Source: Saturnia japonica (taxonomy: Eukaryota; Arthropoda; Insecta; Lepidoptera; Saturniidae). From it: a stretch of 64,000 nt of DNA. Below, piece by piece: positions 1-9,665 of the stretch (position 1 is the stretch's first letter; the number at the start of each line of letters is the position of its first letter). The position numbers were made by a program, and so were the translations under genes. The DNA lies in NCBI GenBank assembly GCA_033032175.1, contig CM065320.1:4216001-4280000 (forward strand), given 5' to 3'. Below the pieces are notes generated by a model. That model searched no databases, was not told the DNA's origin, and saw only the letters and a list, made by a program, of their open reading frames with translations.

Positions 1-575
1 GATCTCATTGTAATAATTGGTTTATCCAAAATTTACACAATGGATAGTATAAACAATAAAAAATACTAGCTGGCTCCTCAGATGTTGTTGTGCTCTTTAC
101 CATAGCGATAAGTTCAATAATTTCATCACAGGGCTACGGTATGGCACCTCGCGTTAAAGGAGAGCATAAAAACCTCAATAAAAAAAAACAGATCTACCAA
201 CTTTCGAGCTGATTGGTAAAAAATGTTGGAGATAGGTAATATGTATACCTACCAACATTCATTTATACAGATTAGGTACAGGAAAATGGTTAGAAAGATT
301 GAGTATCTACAAATATTCACAGCGAAAAAGGTAATAGGCCTTTATCGTTTCTATTCCAGATAATTAATTAGTGGCTCTCTTCACTGGCGCAGGCAATCAA
401 TCATTGATCTAATGCGGATAAATACTGCGGATATTCTAAAGCCACATCTCTATTCACTGCCTTAAAAATATATATTGAATTATCGTTGAAATTAAAAGCA
501 ACTCGACTCTTACATGAAACAACTTGATTAGTATATTACCACTGCGTTGTTAGCAAGTAATAAAGATACATACTA
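1..575. other. Intergenic AT-rich DNA, nothing recognised
   Basis: No coding exon, RNA gene or repeat that I recognise. The stretch ends at the TA dinucleotide (574-575) that serves as the target site of the mariner beginning at 576. Confidence 0.5.
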
Positions 576-1867
576 CGAGGGCGGCACTGAAAATTTCGGG
601 AATCAAGGAAGTGACACAACATTACTATTTAAAAATGTATTTATTGCTTTTCGAAGTATTCTCCGCGAAATTTGACACACTTTTCCATACGATGGAACCA
701 ATCATTGAAGCAACCATTCCATTCGGAAGTTGGGGTCTCCAAAATGGCCGTTTTGTAGGCGTCCACAGCTTCTTCAGGTGATGAAAATCTCTGTCCACGC
801 AATTTATTCTTTATTTTAGGGAAAGTATAGAAATTATTAGGGCTTAGGTCGGGGTTGTACGGCGGATGGTCTAATAATTCTATGTTTTCTTGCTCTAAAA
901 ACTCTTTTGTTCTGTGCGCGGTGTGAGAACTCGCATTGTCATGATGGAGGATGATGCGGCGGTTGCCGTTCTCTTTACGGAGTTCAGAAACGACCTGTGG
1001 CAAACAAATGCTAGCATACCATTCTGCATTAACTGTTCTTTGTCCCTCAAGAGGAATAGTCGTAACATGGCCGGATTTGGAGACAAACGTGGCCACCATT
1101 TTTTTTGCAACACTCCGTGAACGAATAGTTTTTGTTGGCTTTAACTCATTTTCGAACACCCAAACTCGTGACTGGTTTTTTGTTTCGGGTTCGTACGCGT
1201 ATATCCAGGATTCGTCACCTGATACGATGTTGTATACAGCATTTGAGGATCCTGCGTGGAATCTTTTGAGAGTTCTGACGCACCAAGTAACGCGAGCCGC
1301 TTTTTGCTCTTCACAGAGCGAATGCGGTATCCATCGAGAAAACAACTTTTTTACACCTAATTGTTCATGCAAGATTATTTGTATTTGACTCATGCCAATG
1401 TCTAAAGTTGCCTGAATTTCGCGGTATGTCACATGTCGATCTTCCTCAATCAGCTTACGCATAACATCAACGTTTTCTTGGGTGACTGCAGTTTTTGGAC
1501 GAGCTTGACGAGGATCATCACTGAGCTTGACACGTCCACGTTGAAATTCAGCAAACCAGCGATAAATTGTGGTTTTGGATGGGGCTTCATCACTAAATGC
1601 AGAAATCATCCGGTCAACACACTGTTTTTGTGTTAAACCACTTCGAAAGTCATAATTAATCATCGCTCTTGAATTTTCTCGAGTCAATTCCATTTTCTCA
1701 ACGACTAAACAAGTTTGACAAAACCTTGTGACAAGACCAAGAATCTTTTTTTAAATAAATAAATTGTATTCGATTTTTAAAACCAAGGAGTTTTCAATTA
1801 AAAAGATTTTAATATGACAGGAACAGTGGAAATATTCCATTCCCGATACTTTTAGTGGCAGCCTATG
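576..1867 (-). mobile_element. Full-length mariner (cecropia-like), both ends present
   Basis: About 1.29 kb, the usual mariner size. The left end (GAGGGCGGCACTGAAAATTT from 577) and the reverse complement of the right end (about 1840-1867, ending in ...GTGGCAGCCTATG) form imperfect inverted repeats of roughly 28 bp that share CGGGAAT. Both sides are flanked by TA (574-575 and 1868-1869), the target duplication of Tc1/mariner elements. One open 350-codon transposase frame fills it on the minus strand. The end sequence and protein resemble cecropia-type mariners; that subfamily call is from memory of the family. Confidence 0.85.
641..1693 (-). CDS. Mariner transposase, uninterrupted, third catalytic Asp replaced by Asn
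   Basis: 350 residues, the normal length for a mariner transposase, running from MELTREN to GEYFEKQ without a stop or frameshift. The N-terminal third holds the paired helix-turn-helix DNA-binding region (including TIYRWFAEFQRG). The DDE nuclease core follows: the first Asp is in GDESWIYAY and the second in ILHHDNASSH. In mariner the third Asp lies 35 residues after the second, in a motif such as SPNDF or PSDYH. Here that position reads SPNNF, with codon AAT at 833-835 (minus strand), so Asp is replaced by Asn. A GAT to AAT change would explain it. The protein should bind its ends and dimerise but is expected to be defective in strand cleavage. The open frame despite this suggests a young copy. 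It lies outside the kinase gene's visible exons. Confidence 0.9.
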   Translation of the reverse strand: MELTRENSRAMINYDFRSGLTQKQCVDRMISAFSDEAPSKTTIYRWFAEFQRGRVKLSDDPRQARPKTAVTQENVDVMRKLIEEDRHVTYREIQATLDIGMSQIQIILHEQLGVKKLFSRWIPHSLCEEQKAARVTWCVRTLKRFHAGSSNAVYNIVSGDESWIYAYEPETKNQSRVWVFENELKPTKTIRSRSVAKKMVATFVSKSGHVTTIPLEGQRTVNAEWYASICLPQVVSELRKENGNRRIILHHDNASSHTAHRTKEFLEQENIELLDHPPYNPDLSPNNFYTFPKIKNKLRGQRFSSPEEAVDAYKTAILETPTSEWNGCFNDWFHRMEKCVKFRGEYFEKQ

Positions 1868-3562
1868 TAGTACAGTGAATGTAGCTCAAAAAACGAGTGA
1901 AGCCACAATATAGCAGAAACTAGTATCATTTAAATGTCGATTGACGAAATCGTTCCGATCAATGCGACAGACAAGTTTCTATATCCTCAAAGACGTACTT
2001 AATTTTTTTTAATAGATTTTCTTTTGTTCTATTATACTTATAATACCATAGATGTAGTGTATAACTATGGATAATACATTTTTAATTCTTGTCTATCAAC
2101 ACATTTTTATTGTTACTACATGTGCCCCATGGTTTCACTCATGTTATATTTATTCGATCAACTCTACATTGCACCGGCCGCCGCGCCATGCCGCCGCCAA
2201 CGCACCCGTGTATCCTATCGTTGTTCTCAATTCCCGTACAAGTGCCTAAAGCTTGCCAAATTGTTCGACTATCTTTGTTTGTAACTTTTTTTAGAATTTT
2301 TTAATAGAAACAATTCCGTCATACATCATTGTTGCGTAACTTTAACCATTATCATTTGCTTTTTATATTATATGACAATTTGACATTAAATAAATATTAT
2401 AAGAGCCCTGGAGCCATTGAAGATTTGACAGTTTCACCAGGCTTGGATCATATTCAATGGCATTGGTATTGCAATGGCATTTCAATGGCTTGACAGGTAC
2501 TTGGAGATTGACAAATTGACAATCAACCGTCAGACCTACAACCGTTTATAAGTCTTAAAATTTGGACAAGTTAAATATCACTTTTCTTTGATTCAATTCT
2601 CACAAGTTTTTTTTTTTTTAATTATATGAATGAGTTTCCACGTTAGGGATTTTTTCATCCATTTGAAACGTATCTCACAAAGAAAAAGGAACCCTTTATA
2701 GGATCACTTCATTGTCCGGGGGTCAGTATGTCTTTCAAGACCTTTTTTTCAGGAGTGCGTGGAAATATAAATATGAAATTAATATCAAACATTCAGGTCA
2801 ATCCCTTGGAGCTGTGAAAATATATCAAATTTCTAAATGAATACAATCAAAAGTTACGGATGTTTATGTCACATAATTTAACAATTGCAAAGGGAATAAA
2901 AATCTATAGGGAACTTCCAGTTGACCTAGAATCATGAAATTTGGCAAAAAGAAATTATCAATATATGGGGTCAACAGTTTTCTTACGGCAAAGTTAAGTT
3001 AGTACCTCAATATAGTGCATCTTTTCGTTAGAATTATTCTGTGTTTTCTACAGTAATTTTACCTAATTATTTTATTAAATGTGGCTGTATAATTACGGAT
3101 CCCTCGGTGTGCGAGTTCGACTCGCACTTGGCCGGTTTTTAACAAAAATTATAATCTCAGATTGTTATTCGCTTCGCTCCAACTTAATTGTTGTAAACAT
3201 AGATTTTATAAACTATAGCTAGCATAGGTATATTTATGTAAAGTGACACTTAAAAATACTGAATTAAATATAACATATTCTCATCACTAATTCGACTGTT
3301 GCGATCGTACTGATAACTGATATAACTAAAATCTTGATGGTTATGCTGAAATAAAAACTTGAATACACAAATATGCACAATTAAAATCATTTTTTTTTTG
3401 TTTTTACGTTTTACCTTAAAATATTACTTATTTCTTAACAATTCACCCATAGTAAATCCTACATGTCTTAAAATGTGATAGCCCTAGTTTTATTCCGACC
3501 GATTAATAAATATGTTTATAAAAATTGTAATACACTGGCAGTGCCTGCGACTTTGTCCGCGT

Positions 3563-3607
3563 AATTTGGGGGCGAGCGCTTAGGGCACTCAGCCGCGAAA
3601 GTTTTGG
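3563..3607 (-). repeat. Short copy of dispersed GC-rich repeat family R
   Basis: The reverse complement reads CGCGGCTGAGTGCCCTAAGC and onward, which also occurs at 8275-8386 and, diverged, at 63270-63380. It stands out from its AT-rich surroundings. Family type unknown; probably the tail of a retroelement. Confidence 0.6.
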
Positions 3608-5710
3608 ACGACTCGCACGAGGGTGCCAGCGTGGCCGAACCTCGGCTCGGGCGGTAGTCACGTATACGAATAGGTCGCGATCTAGCTAATTCCCTACTCC
3701 TACGAATTCGAGCAACACAACATATACCCATATGCATGTTCCCCTCCTCCTGGGAGGAAGGAGGGAACCATGCGTATGTGTATTTAGTGATCGGAATGGT
3801 TTTTCTACACTAACTAGCGCATGACTACCTAGCTCAAAAAAAGAAAAAAAAAAAACAGGTCCCTTACAGAACCCATGTAGAGAACGTACGCGTGGGGTGC
3901 GTGCGGTACTGGACACTGCTACTTTAATTTATTTTAATTACACGGAAACCTAATTATTTTTCTAAAATAAAAGTAGCCTAAGGTACTCATTATAACATCA
4001 GCTATCTACCAGGGAAAGTCACGTTAAAATCGGTCCAACCGTTTCGGGTATTAGCCGGAACAAACAAACAGGCAGACAAAAAACAAAAAAAAAATGGTTT
4101 TTAATATAAGTTTCGTATATTATACTTTCATATGCATTTAGTAAAAAGCTGTTGTTTTAACATTACAAACAGACACACATCAATTTTATTATTTGTGTAG
4201 ACAGATAGAGACATTGGTATTTGTTTCTGTTATTCATATACATACCATTACTTAAGAACAGTTATATTTAAGTTAAAAATTAATAGGGCATGCAATCTGG
4301 TTACCTACTTATTGAAATCTAATTTTTTTAAATCTTTCCTACTTTTAAATTGACGTTTTCGAATAAAACGAGAAAAAGGTAAATGTAATATGTTTTGTCG
4401 AGAGTCAGGCAGAAAATAAATAGCAGACTGGCCACAAGGTAAAACTTACACAGTAGACAGTGGCATGACTGAGACCTGGACCTTATCAGCACGGATAATG
4501 GTGGTGACTGGTAATGATGATGATATCCTTTTTTGTTAATACCTAGATTATTTCCAATATTTTTTTTTAAATTAAACCTATGCAGTGAATTGTAAAAATA
4601 TAAACAAAGAAAGTTTATTTAAAAAATATTTTCAATTCTAAGGTCGAATATCAATACTGTGCCAGTAAATAGCTTTATTTCTGAATCGTCTAGACGGAGT
4701 TTCCAGATTTCAATCAGTAATTCTATTTCTAAAAATATCGATTAGTCCATTGTTTCCCAACCTAGGAGCTGCGCTTAGGAATATGACGCGGGCGGGTCGC
4801 AATGTGTTAAAAAATAAGACCCTTATACGAAATATTCTTTCTTGTATTGGAGTGTTTTCATTTTAAAACATGAGTTAGACAATTATTGTCGATTTAATAA
4901 AATAAATTAATAGACAAAACCATATAAGTCAAATTTTTTTTGTTTGTTTTTGTTGTGCGAGCATCACGCAAAAACTATTGAATAGTTTTTGATCTTTTTT
5001 TTGTTTTACTCGTAGATATTTGGCCATTATCTTAAAAAAAAAAAACCATCACGATATCTTCATAAACAATAATTCTGTAGTTAACGCAAGCGGAGCTGCT
5101 GGCAAAGCTAGTTTCAAAATAAAAAAGCTTCAAAAATTACTAAAAGCTTCAAAAATTACTTTACTTAAAATGGATAAATTGCCGATTTGTGTAACAGCCA
5201 GTTAAAAGTTTGACCAACGTCAAATTATTGTGGTGAAGGAGTTTCAACCGTTTTTAATATTTTAGCTCTTTTTATATAATCGAGAGAATAAATAGGATGA
5301 GAAACGATTGATTATACGGAATAGATGCTCCATATACACATTGCAAAGTTGTTATGTACACTTTTACCTGTTTTTAATCGAAGTTTTAGTTCTAACTGAC
5401 TTATATCTCGACAGTTAATAAATTTATGATCCATGTTGCATGACGTGTGCGATATAATTATGAAAATCGGTTTTGCTTGACGGGTTGCCTGCACTATTAA
5501 AATCGTAGTACATACATTAGGACGCAAGCACCTTACTATGACGCACTAAGATTGCATTTAGCTTTGTTGGTTTTATGCACACTCTTCCTAAACTTTCATT
5601 ATAATGTTGAGACAAATAAAAAAAAATCTGTAATAATGGAAAAAAATTAGTTGGCAGAACACTACGGCATTATCTCATTAAAAAAATCAAGATAAAATAT
5701 ATATCGAGGA

Positions 5711-5873
5711 GAGAGACATCAGGATTGACTATCGGCGAATCCAGGATTTTCATTGATATCTTCATTACGGAAGCACAAATCTTGTGGGTGTAATCAGGGT
5801 TAAGTGCAAGCACTGTAAAGATGTGCACGGTTCGATAACCCAAGCGAGAATGATGTCTGTTTATTTGGGGTCG
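5711..5873 (+). repeat. Dispersed repeat, inverted partner at 25722-25876
   Basis: About 160 bp that matches the reverse complement of 25722-25876 along its whole length. Shared blocks include GAAGATATCA and GAGAATGATGT, plus a common end near GAGAGACATCAGGATTGACT. The origin is unknown; a non-autonomous DNA element is possible. Confidence 0.65.
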
Positions 5874-7104
5874 CTCACAGTTGCCTCCAACCTCACCTAA
5901 ATAACCACCTCAAGCATCACATGTCTTATGTTATCGCTGTCCGTAGGTAACCTGGTAACTGATCTTGTACGTCCTCACGTTCCGACAAGCTCCAACCAGA
6001 ATGATTTTCTCGTCGGGTTCCGACTCAGTGGGTTGCCTCGAACAATCTCGATCTAATATTAACAGAGGTATTCAGGATGGGAGGGCTTGAGCTAGTATTA
6101 TCCTTCAAGCCCGTCGTTGTCTGCTTATATGGCTGCGTTGGTCACCCAGCATGCATGTTGTTAGCGCACGGCGTCTCCATTTCTTTTCATTTACTTTATT
6201 TTCCAAGTATTTTTGAGTACTTCAGAAAACTATTATCTCGTTGCTCTAACAGATGTTTTCTTCCACAGAGTACAATTTTCTTCTTCTAAATAATCCCATA
6301 GACACGATTTCTGACATATGTGTAATATTTATGGTCATCTCATAGAGACAAATTTGTCAATTTTGGAGACATGTTACAGGTTTCAAAAAGTTGTTTTCAA
6401 AGATTTCGCGCACGTTTTAATACAGGTTTTAATATAATTTGAAGCATTCGTGCAATCTTTGAAGATGCCACAGAGTACATTTGTTTAAAGGATATAATAA
6501 GATGCTAACAGAACTCCAGTAAGTTTCGCCGCCTATGATAGCGTTTGCGCTATGTCGAGGTTTGAGGGATAAAGTTATTAACTAAACGTGTATTGTATGA
6601 AGTCTGCCAGCTTATTCTTCACTCATTTTTCATCAGAAGCACTGACCTGACTGACTTTAGACATGATTGGAGGAGTCCTTTTTGATAATCAATTAACTTC
6701 AATAACCTATAAACATCAGATGCATGCCCCTTAATTAAATTAATAATAGGCAAATATCAAAATACTACCACCCTTTCGTAAAACATATCAGTATATCAAT
6801 GATACGACATATCATATCATTCAAGACATATAATATCATTGCCAGTCATCTGAAAAAAACCGGCTAGAAACTCGATCTGGTATCAGGTATTTTTGACTAA
6901 CAAATATAACATTGATATACTAGATCCAGTTTCTAACCGGTTTTTCTGCTGTGCGGTTTTTGGCTGTTGCTAGCCGTCCATTCGTTGATATTTTTATTTA
7001 TTCATTCATCCATTCGTCCATACGTAGGTAAATATATATATTTTTTAACTATTCTGTCGACGAAATTTTCAGGTTATGTCTGTCCCTAGACACAGACACT
7101 TGTG

Positions 7105-7192
7105 ATAGATAATTGTTTGTTTCTGACAATCGCCGGCCACTGCCGCGGCCTGCAAGCTTCACTCGCTCGGCTCGTGCATTATGATCGCTTGT
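7105..7192 (+). repeat. Dispersed repeat, partner at 18285-18375
   Basis: Shares an approximately 85-bp block with 18285-18375 (AATTGTTTGTTTCTGACAAT; CTCGCTCGGCTCGTGCATT). It abuts the LINE fragment at 7197. Not classified. Confidence 0.55.
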
Positions 7193-7196
7193 CTTT

Positions 7197-7704
7197 TTCT
7201 TTTAACGTGAAGAAATCCGTCATGTGTACACATCCGCTCGGGGGACCGAGTGATTATGTGAGACTCCTACTCACTAAAACTCTACGGTGTATCATCCATC
7301 GTTTTGATGGAGCGACGTGGGCCGTGGGGCGTGGCTACAGAAGACAGTTCGGTACAACCCTGTTTCTCCCGTCCGCCGAACCTGTGCAATGGGAATACTG
7401 GCCTCCGACCCGATCGTCTTTGTCGGAGAAGGCCGCTTAGAGGGTTCTCCTTGCAAGCCCTCTCCGCGTTCTACTTCTGCGAGGTCGTCATCTCACAGAA
7501 GGAGACCATTGCATTCCATGACCCCTGATTGTCGAGCATGGCTCTCACCACACTCATCAGTGAGATATCCCCTCTCACCACCGCGGCTAGAGTGCGTCAC
7601 AGAATGTGCTGTGCCGTATCCTCCATAGTACCACACTCACGGCACGTGGTGGTGGGCTGCCTGCGGGCCATCCTGTGCAGGTACCATCCGAAGCAACCAT
7701 TTTT
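7197..7704 (-). mobile_element. 5'-truncated R1-like LINE fragment, second copy
   Basis: Minus-strand translation around 7600-7700 gives GCFGWYLHRMARRQPTTTC then RECG and DTAQHIL. This is the zinc-knuckle region after the reverse transcriptase in R1-clade non-LTR retrotransposons. It aligns with the better-preserved copy at 38066-38987, including the 3' end that starts TTTAACGTG on the + strand (7199 here, about 38082 there). A stop follows DTAQHIL, so the copy is dead. Only the last 0.5 kb of the element is present, as is usual for 5'-truncated LINE insertions. Confidence 0.7.
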
Positions 7705-7734
7705 TTTAAACTATGGAGAGGCTTGTGTTTGACC

Positions 7735-8260
7735 ACTACCTCGCCTGATCGTAAGTGATGATGTAGTCTACGATGGAGCATGCTTGCCTAGAAGGTACCT
7801 ATTCACTCGAGACTTGAAGATACCCCGGTTGTAATTATCGGAAAATACAAAATCTGGCAAAGTGTTCCTCTCTTTAGCGGTGCTCATCATAAATGTGATA
7901 GCAAAACCCTTTATGCGCACTGGTGGAATATCTACTATAAATCGACGACGCTTCGTCGTGTGTCTTGTCGTTTGGAAATTAAATGATTAAATTGTGCAAT
8001 TCTAACGCACAATCGCCTAAATGTATCCGGTAAAAAACCGATAAACCAATAAACTCGTAAGTTGGTACTTGGCCGATCCGTCCCAAAGATGAGAACAGTA
8101 CTATATGCACGATCGGATTTGCGCTTGATATAGATCAAGCAGCTGACCTGGCGTGAAGTACCGGCTCATCTTTGCAAAGATACTCAGCTTTTTGGCAGCC
8201 AACTGAGTTTTATACTCAATGAAGGAGCCAAAATTGAGGGTTGAAGACATCATAACGCCT
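7735..8260. repeat. Likely LINE-derived sequence, unclassified
   Basis: The segment starting CTACCTCGCCTGATCGTAAG looks like lepidopteran interspersed repeats I have met before. This rests on memory and has no second copy in the window. No open frame of note. Confidence 0.3.
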
Positions 8261-8274
8261 AGAACGCATCACAA

Positions 8275-8386
8275 ACTTTCGCGGCTGAGTGCCCTAAGCG
8301 CTCGCCCCCAAGTCCGGTGAAGCTGTAAAAGCCGCAGCGGCTCTGTTTTACGATAGGGTCCCTAAGGCTAACAGTGTAGTCAGTTC
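8275..8386 (+). repeat. Dispersed GC-rich repeat family R, longest clean copy
   Basis: From CTTTCGCGGCTGAGTGCCCT to GGCTAACAGTGTAGTCAGTT. Parts of the same sequence lie at 3563-3607 (-), 11382-11447 (-) and 63270-63380 (+). The four copies show one dispersed family; its class is not determined. Confidence 0.7.
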
Positions 8387-9022
8387 AAAAAAAAAATTAA
8401 TTTGAACTGCGTCAAAAACTAAACAACAAACTTTTTTTGGATGAATACTATAAAATTAGTCGTCCGATAAATTTATGTTGTTCGTCCTTTTTTTTTACGT
8501 ACGGCTAGACACTTCGTTTTTTTAAATTTTAATCTAATATTTTTTACGGTCATTAATTTATAATTATAATTTTTAGTGTATGTATAGAGAGGCAGTCACT
8601 TCCAGACATTGCTATTATTCACATACTAACGATACAAAAAATAGATAGTTTCAAACTTGAAACATTATACCTCTTTATATAACATTAATGCTTAACCCGT
8701 ATAATTATGGAAAAAGTCTCACAATTCTTCTCGAAATCCGTTACGGAATTTGGGTGACGGACAGACATTATTTTATAATATATTTTATCAACTCTAGGTA
8801 TATATCAAATACAAATGTGTTTTAAGTGACAACATCATATCTCCCTTTATTCTTCACCAAAATTAATGATTCAAACATCATTTTATGTTATGTATTCTCC
8901 ACTATTTTGAGAAAAAATAGACAAATAGTTTATAATTCATGTTTTCGTTAAAAATTGATTGAAATACTTTTTCATTAAATATGTCATCTTTTATTTCCAA
9001 CTTATATATTTTTTATTCTTTA

Positions 9023-9350
9023 TAGGTTTAGCGTTTGGCCATAATCTTACCTGAGTTTAAGTGACGATGTAGCCCAAAATAGTAACACACTAAGCCTAGT
9101 GGGAGCAATGGCTCTCAAGTGCAACAGCCGGAACACACCTATAACATATTATGTCGCTTAGCACCTATGCTGGGCGACAGGTTTTTCAACTTGAAGGCGG
9201 GTATTATAAAAAGCCCTATGACCATGCTATGGTTTCATCGCGATTTTTTCCTTCATCAAACGCTCAGGCTCATTTGCAGGGATTTGAACTCATATCGATC
9301 GACGCGTTGTCCGTACACGCCATCACTGAGCCATCATTGCTCCAAAATGT
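9023..9350 (-). repeat. tRNA-derived SINE family B, copy with tRNA-like head
   Basis: Read on the minus strand, the head (about 9340 down to 9275) has an A-box-like TGATGGCTCAGTGATGG and a B-box-like GAGTTCAAATCCC. The body ends at a tail starting TAGGTTTAGCGTTTGGCC on the + strand. The same body occurs at 23728-24045, 31972-32185 and 40803-41060 (all minus) and at 61287-61560 (plus). Confidence 0.75.
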
Positions 9351-9526
9351 AAGAGGTCCTAATATGTATGAGGTGCTATCTACAATTAATCAATTTAATA
9401 ATAATAATCTCTGTTATATTGTTTACATTATATAAAGTGCAAAATATTCGCACGATTAAGCTACTATTAAATAATATAAATGCAGTTTTTTATATATTAT
9501 TAAATATTCAAATATTTTGTTTTTAG

Positions 9527-9665
9527 ACGGAGCGGCGATGGAGTCGGCGCTCGGCCACTGCGTTCAACGCCGGACTGGAGCGAGACAGCTATCAGCGGGG
9601 AACATCTGTGGTCACCCACCTCCGTATCAGGAGATTGCTGTTACGTAGGAGACGTGGAATGCCAA
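9527..9665 (+). CDS. rdgA: rdgA exon 1 (first visible): start of C1 finger 1
   Basis: Acceptor ...TTTTTAG and donor GTAAAT. One base completes a split codon, then 46 codons. It reads [17 protein letters not shown] and then [14 protein letters not shown], closely matching the segment just before and inside the first C1 domain of DGK zeta. Zinc ligands H26, C38 and C45 are here. Because the exon opens in the middle of a codon, at least one more coding exon must lie 5' of it. The ATG at 9538 is out of this frame and is not the start. Confidence 0.9.

Larger units (their letters stand above)
1868..7100. other. Intergenic DNA with only small repeat fragments
   Basis: No coding exon of the kinase gene or any other gene could be supported. 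A short GC-rich patch near 2170-2230 and short open frames at 3516-3916, 5020-5205 and 6077-6289 carry no recognisable domain. Tail-like repeat sequence (AAAATCGGTCCAACCGTTTC) is visible near 4025-4080. The two copies recognisable by comparison within the window (3563-3607 and 5711-5873) are listed separately. The kinase gene's promoter or upstream exons could be hidden here. Confidence 0.4.

Noticed and set aside
914..1636. Plus-strand open frames of 67-145 codons
   Set aside because: They are the reverse side of the mariner transposase gene and have no domain of their own.
2160..2240. GC-rich patch as upstream coding exon of the kinase
   Set aside because: All frames stop soon, and none resembles the region before RSTPDW in type IV DGKs.
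7102..7628. Three overlapping plus-strand open frames
   Set aside because: They lie opposite a minus-strand LINE fragment and share no known domain.
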